Source of the DNA: Candidatus Manganitrophus noduliformans
GTDB taxonomy: Bacteria > Nitrospirota > Nitrospiria > SBBL01 > Manganitrophaceae
Direction: 5' to 3'
Assembly (NCBI RefSeq): GCF_012184425.1
Contig: NZ_VTOW01000001.1
Location: 1,302,001-1,366,000 of the forward strand
Length of the DNA: 64,000 nt
The notes beneath the pieces were generated by a model that did no database searches, had not been told where the DNA came from, and saw only the letters and a program-made list of their open reading frames with translations. Position 1 is the stretch's first letter; every line of letters starts with the position of its first letter. This document shows positions 60,190 to 64,000 of the stretch, piece by piece. A program made the translations under genes and the position numbers.

Positions 60190-62017
60190 GATCTATTGGC
60201 TATTCGGCCTGATCGTCCTGGCGCTCTGCGGCCTTCTGCTTCGAGCGTGGTATTTGCAGGTTGTCAAGGGGAAGTTCTACTACGAGCTCTCTGAAAACAA
60301 TCGGATTCGGGTGGTAGAGACCCCCCCTCCCCGCGGCCTGATCTACGACCGGAACGGCGCCCTCCTGGTGAATAATGTCCCCAGCTTCAACCTCTACGTC
60401 GTTCTCGGCGACATGCCGGATCAGACGGCGGCTCTCTCGCGTCTGGCCGACCTCATTGCGATGCCTCAGGAAGAAATCGTGCGAAGGGTCACTTTTAAAA
60501 AGGAGGACCCTTTCTTTCCGATTAAAATTAAAGACGACCTGACTATGAAAGAGGTGGCCATGATCGAGGGCCATGGACTTGATCTGCCCGGCGTGAAGAT
60601 TGAAGCCGAATTCAAGCGAAATGCCATCCATGGAAACCTGGCCGCCCACCTCCTCGGCTACGTCGGCGAAATCACGCAGGCGCAGCTTGAATCGGGAAGT
60701 TATCAGGACCTTAAACGGGGGGGGATCATCGGCCAGTACGGCATCGAACAGACTTTTGACGCGGTCATCCGCGGAATCCCCGGCCAGAAACGGATCGAGG
60801 TCGACGCCCTCGGCCATGAGATTCGCGTTCTGGAGGTGAATGAGCCGCAGCGGGGGAACGATGTTTTTCTGACGTTGGATCTCAATGTCCAAAAGGTGGC
60901 GGAAGAGGCGTTGGGCGGTCGAAACGGAGCGATCGTGGCGATGGATCCGAAGAACGGCGAGGTCCTCGCCATGGTCAGCCATCCGGCGTTTAATCCCAAT
61001 CTCCTCTCTCAGGGGGCTTCGTCCGAGGCATGGGAAGCCATTCTGAAGGATGAGGGGCGTCCTTTGACGAACCGGGTGATTCAAGGACAATATCCGCCCG
61101 GATCGACCTTTAAGATCGTGATGGGCGCCGCTCTCCTTGAAACGAAAGAGGCCTCTCCCGCGAGCCGGGTTGAATGCCGCGGATTTCTCCATTTTGGGAA
61201 TCGAAACTTCAGAGATTGGAAAAGGGGAGGGCACGGGACGGTCGATCTTCACAAAGCGATGGTCGAATCGTGCGACGTCTATTTCTATGAAATGGGAAAT
61301 CGCCTCGGCGTCGATAACATTGCCAAGTTCTCTCATCTCTTCGGTCTGGGGCGCCCCACCGGGATTGAGCTTGCCTCAGAAAAGGGGGGATTGATTCCAA
61401 GCACCGAGTGGAAACGGCAGGCCCGCAAGGAGCCGTGGTATCCGGGAGAGACCCTCTCCGTTTCAATCGGACAGGGCTATGTGTCGACGACGCCGCTCCA
61501 ACTCGCGATGATGACCAATGTGGTGGCGAACAAGGGGGTTTCTCATCCCCCCCAGCTTCTTAAGAAAATACGAAATCAAGAGACCGGATCGATTGAGGAG
61601 ATCCCGACCGCGGAAGGAAAACGAATCCCCATCTCGCCGGAGACGTTCCGGGTCCTGCATGCCTCTTTGGCCGGCGTCGTCTCCGACCCGCAAGGGACGG
61701 CCAACGGGTCGAAGTCTCAGTTTGTATCGATCGGCGGGAAGACCGGAACGGCGCAGGTGATCGGAATGAAGGGGGGGGCGCACGGAAAACTACCCGATAA
61801 GTTCAACGATCACGCCTGGTTCGTTGCGTTCGCGCCGGTGGAGAATCCGAAGATTTCCGTCGTTGTATTGGTCGAGAATGGCGGCCACGGCGGTTCGACA
61901 GCGGCGCCGATCTCCAAAAAGTTGATCGAGGCCTATCTCGGTATTGCCCCTCCGTTGGAGCCGATCACCGTTAAAAGCCCGGCGCCCCCTCCGAGTGCCG
62001 TTCCAAGCGAGGGTTAA
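60140..62017 (+). CDS. mrdA: Elongation transpeptidase MrdA (PBP2)
   Basis: Start at ATG 60140, with AAAGGA ten bases upstream, gives 625 residues; longer readings run through mreD. A membrane segment (~18-38) is followed by the dimerisation domain (PPPRGLIYDRNGALLVN). The transpeptidase domain has S-x-x-K ~321 (STFK), S-C-D ~376 and KTG ~533 (GGKTGTAQV). It crosslinks side-wall peptidoglycan with RodA. Confidence 0.96.
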   Translation: MRESYFPQEETRDLQSRIYWLFGLIVLALCGLLLRAWYLQVVKGKFYYELSENNRIRVVETPPPRGLIYDRNGALLVNNVPSFNLYVVLGDMPDQTAALSRLADLIAMPQEEIVRRVTFKKEDPFFPIKIKDDLTMKEVAMIEGHGLDLPGVKIEAEFKRNAIHGNLAAHLLGYVGEITQAQLESGSYQDLKRGGIIGQYGIEQTFDAVIRGIPGQKRIEVDALGHEIRVLEVNEPQRGNDVFLTLDLNVQKVAEEALGGRNGAIVAMDPKNGEVLAMVSHPAFNPNLLSQGASSEAWEAILKDEGRPLTNRVIQGQYPPGSTFKIVMGAALLETKEASPASRVECRGFLHFGNRNFRDWKRGGHGTVDLHKAMVESCDVYFYEMGNRLGVDNIAKFSHLFGLGRPTGIELASEKGGLIPSTEWKRQARKEPWYPGETLSVSIGQGYVSTTPLQLAMMTNVVANKGVSHPPQLLKKIRNQETGSIEEIPTAEGKRIPISPETFRVLHASLAGVVSDPQGTANGSKSQFVSIGGKTGTAQVIGMKGGAHGKLPDKFNDHAWFVAFAPVENPKISVVVLVENGGHGGSTAAPISKKLIEAYLGIAPPLEPITVKSPAPPPSAVPSEG

Positions 62018-62043
62018 GTGAGCCGATCGGTAAGGGTTGTAAA

Positions 62044-63156
62044 ATGATTGATCGAAGAAGCATTGCCGGCTACGACTGGCTTCTCTTTGTCGTTGTGATT
62101 CTTATTTTGGGGATCGGCGTCGTCTCGATATACAGCGTCACGTCCGCCTCCGAGGCTCGCTCGCCGCTCTACATGAAGCAGATTTACTGGATCATTCTCG
62201 GGTGGGTCGTCTTCCTGGTGATGGCCTGGATCGACTACCATGAAATCGCCCGATTCGCTTACCCGATTTATGCGGTGACCTTGCTCCTTTTGGTCTTGGT
62301 TCTCTTTATCGGCCGGACCGCGCTGGGAGCGCAGCGGTGGCTCTCGTTCGGTTTTTTTAACATGCAGCCATCGGAGCTGGCGAAAATCAGCCTCTTACTG
62401 GTCTCGGCGAAATATTTCTCGGACTACTTTCCAAAAAAAGGGCTGAACCTCCGCCAGCTGCTGGTTCCGGGGGGATTGGTCCTTTTGCCGGTGCTCCTCA
62501 TCCTGAAACAGCCCGATCTTGGGACCTCCCTGGCGATTTCGTCGGTTTTCTTCAGCATGGTCTTAGTGATCGGGTTGCGCTCCAAGTTCCTGATCTATTT
62601 CTCCCTCATGTCTCTGATGATGTTCCCTTTCTTATGGCAGTTTTTCTGGAATCGTCTAAGGGGTTATCAGCGGGAACGCCTTCTGACGTTCGTCGATCCG
62701 ACCAACGATCCGACCGGAACCGGCTATCATATCATCCAGTCGAAGATTGCGATCGGGTCGGGGGGACTTTTTGGAAAGGGGCTCTTCGGCGGGACCCAGA
62801 GTCAATTGAAGTTTCTTCCGGAGAGCCACACCGACTTCATCTTCTCGGTTTTTTCCGAGGAGTGGGGCTTCGTTGGAATTTTCGTTTTTTTCATGCTCTT
62901 CTTCTTTTTGCTCCTTTGGGGGGTTGAGATCGCTTACAAGGCCAAAGATGTGCTCGGGTCGCTCCTGGCGGTCGGGATCATCGGTCTGATTTCGTTTTAT
63001 TTCCTGGTAAACGTCGGGATGACGTTGGGGGTCATGCCGGTGGTCGGGGTTCCGCTCCCGCTGGTCAGTTACGGGGGAACCTCCATGGTCACCACCATGG
63101 GTTTGCTTGGGCTTCTTTTCAATGTTAAACTGAGACGATTTATGTTATTTTACTGA
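62044..63156 (+). CDS. rodA: SEDS glycosyltransferase RodA
   Basis: A 370-residue polytopic SEDS protein. Family motifs are RWLSFGFFNMQPSELAKI and SHTDFIFSVFSEEWGFVG, with the C-terminal PLPLVSYGGTSMVTTM. It polymerises side-wall glycan and partners MrdA. It is the paralogue of FtsW in the dcw cluster. The start is ATG 62044, 26 bases after mrdA. Confidence 0.96.
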   Translation: MIDRRSIAGYDWLLFVVVILILGIGVVSIYSVTSASEARSPLYMKQIYWIILGWVVFLVMAWIDYHEIARFAYPIYAVTLLLLVLVLFIGRTALGAQRWLSFGFFNMQPSELAKISLLLVSAKYFSDYFPKKGLNLRQLLVPGGLVLLPVLLILKQPDLGTSLAISSVFFSMVLVIGLRSKFLIYFSLMSLMMFPFLWQFFWNRLRGYQRERLLTFVDPTNDPTGTGYHIIQSKIAIGSGGLFGKGLFGGTQSQLKFLPESHTDFIFSVFSEEWGFVGIFVFFMLFFFLLLWGVEIAYKAKDVLGSLLAVGIIGLISFYFLVNVGMTLGVMPVVGVPLPLVSYGGTSMVTTMGLLGLLFNVKLRRFMLFY

Positions 63157-63231
63157 TTCATGGGGAAACTCGGCGTTTCGTTCCCGGTTGGGACGATGCA
63201 CGAGCAGACCCCCTACGCATTGAGGATTCTT

Positions 63232-64000
63232 ATGTCAATTGAGATTGTGATCAATTCCACCCGCGAAGAGACGCGGGTCGCCCTTCTCGAAAATAAAATT
63301 GTCACCGAGCTCTATTTCGACCGGAAAAAAGACCGCGGCATCGTCGGCAACGTTTACAAGGGGAAGGTCGTCAAGGTCCTGCCGGGAATGCAGGCCGCCT
63401 TTGTCGATATCGCCACTGAGAAAGCCGCCTTCCTCTACGTCGCCGATGTCATGACCAACATGGACGATTACGGCCATATGATGGAAGAGGCCGAGGAGGT
63501 CGAAGAAGAGCCGCTGGAGTTCGAAGAGACATCCGAAGCGACGCAGGTCCCGGTCATGACGCGGCCGAAGAAGGGCTCTTCCCAGACGATTGAAGATCTC
63601 CTCCAGGAGGGGCAGGAGGTGGTGGTCCAGGTCTCCAAGGAACCGATCGGGACGAAGGGTCCGCGGGTGACCACCTACATTTCCCTTCCCGGACGCTACC
63701 TCGTCTACATGCCGACGGTCAACCATGTCGGGGTTTCCCGCCGGATCGGCCGAGAGGACGAGCGCCATCGTCTGAAAGACATGATTCTCCGGCTGAGAAA
63801 ACCGGGGGCCGGATACATCGTTCGAACCGTGAGCGACGGCATCACCGAAGAGGAGTTCAAACAGGATATCGAATTCCTGGAGGTGGTTTGGCAGAACATT
63901 CTCAAGAAGCGGGATAAATTGCCGGCGCCGGCGTTGCTTCATACCGACCTGGACCTGGTCTTCAGAACGGTTCGAGACCTCTTTACAAAAGATGTCGACA
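63232..64000 (+). CDS. rng: Ribonuclease G/E-family protein, 3' end missing
   Basis: The frame opens at ATG 63232 (MSIEIVINSTREETRVALLE) and stays open to the window end, so about 256 residues are visible. The S1-like RNA-binding domain begins at DRGIVGNVYKGKVVKVLPGM. An acidic insertion (EEAEEVEEEPLEFEE) splits it, and it resumes at LLQEGQEVVVQVSKEPIG. RNase G/E cleaves single-stranded RNA and processes 16S rRNA ends. Placement after rodA is common in many proteobacteria. The catalytic metal site lies beyond the edge. Confidence 0.93.
   Translation, partial: MSIEIVINSTREETRVALLENKIVTELYFDRKKDRGIVGNVYKGKVVKVLPGMQAAFVDIATEKAAFLYVADVMTNMDDYGHMMEEAEEVEEEPLEFEETSEATQVPVMTRPKKGSSQTIEDLLQEGQEVVVQVSKEPIGTKGPRVTTYISLPGRYLVYMPTVNHVGVSRRIGREDERHRLKDMILRLRKPGAGYIVRTVSDGITEEEFKQDIEFLEVVWQNILKKRDKLPAPALLHTDLDLVFRTVRDLFTKDVD

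Noticed and set aside
63235..63942. Minus-strand open frame of 235 codons at the right end
   Set aside because: It is antisense to an unmistakable RNase G/E N-terminus that stays open to the edge.

Overview
The window is a gene-dense bacterial chromosome segment of roughly 58-60% GC by eye. It begins inside one gene and ends inside another. No rRNA, tRNA, CRISPR array, phage or transposase was found. A complete division and cell-wall cluster, meso-diaminopimelate-type MurE, many lipoproteins, LemA/TPM genes, and above all a full Pup-proteasome locus outside an actinobacterial gene context point to the Nitrospirota (Nitrospira, Leptospirillum or Manganitrophus-like). This assignment is an inference from gene content, not from a search.

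Left part (1-7.9 kb). After the end of a beta-propeller (YCF48/BNR-type) protein comes a JAMM peptidase and a PilZ-receiver regulator. Then follows a long minus-strand operon of sulfur-transfer genes, in transcription order: ThiS-like carrier, cysteine synthase, MoeB-type E1, threonine synthase, MoaD/CysO-like carrier, NIL-domain protein and a second MoeB-type E1. Together with the JAMM peptidase this looks like an amino-acid pathway that uses a protein thiocarboxylate as sulfur donor. It resembles mycobacterial CysO-CysM-Mec and Wolinella HcyS-HcyF-HcyD, but is duplicated and linked to threonine synthase. Both carriers carry residues beyond the Gly-Gly end.

8.4-30 kb is an almost uninterrupted dcw cluster: mraZ, rsmH, ftsL, ftsI, murE, murF, mraY, murD, ftsW, murG, murC, murB, ddl, ftsQ, ftsA, ftsZ, then pgeF, yggS, proC, yggT and divIVA. 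It starts from a sigma70-like promoter with two MraZ boxes. Most junctions are ATGA-type overlaps. Two GTAGGGGCG-type palindromes sit in it, one inside murG and one at the ddl stop.

30-46 kb is accessory: a HicB-like protein, DUF167, a short class B PBP-like transpeptidase, and a perfect Fur-box-like palindrome upstream of a small Com-like zinc ribbon. These are followed by a secreted protein made of four CbiX-like half-modules flanked by two related small proteins, an HTH protein, a ferritin-like protein, a DUF4091 secreted protein, LemA-TPM-TPM, two large lipoproteins and a single-domain response regulator.

46-55 kb holds thiS-thiG-thiE behind a structured leader. Next is the Pup-proteasome operon (ARC/Mpa, Dop, Pup, PrcB, PrcA, PafA) with its own good promoter, and an overlapping M23 peptidase gene. 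After a PilZ protein, a SurA-N-like protein and an RDD protein, the rod-shape cluster mreB-mreC-mreD-mrdA-rodA runs to the right end, followed by the start of an RNase G/E gene. The two conserved biosynthetic blocks (dcw and mre/mrd) build and shape the wall. The more unusual content is the pair of ubiquitin-related systems: carrier/E1/JAMM sulfur transfer on the left and pupylation/proteasome on the right.
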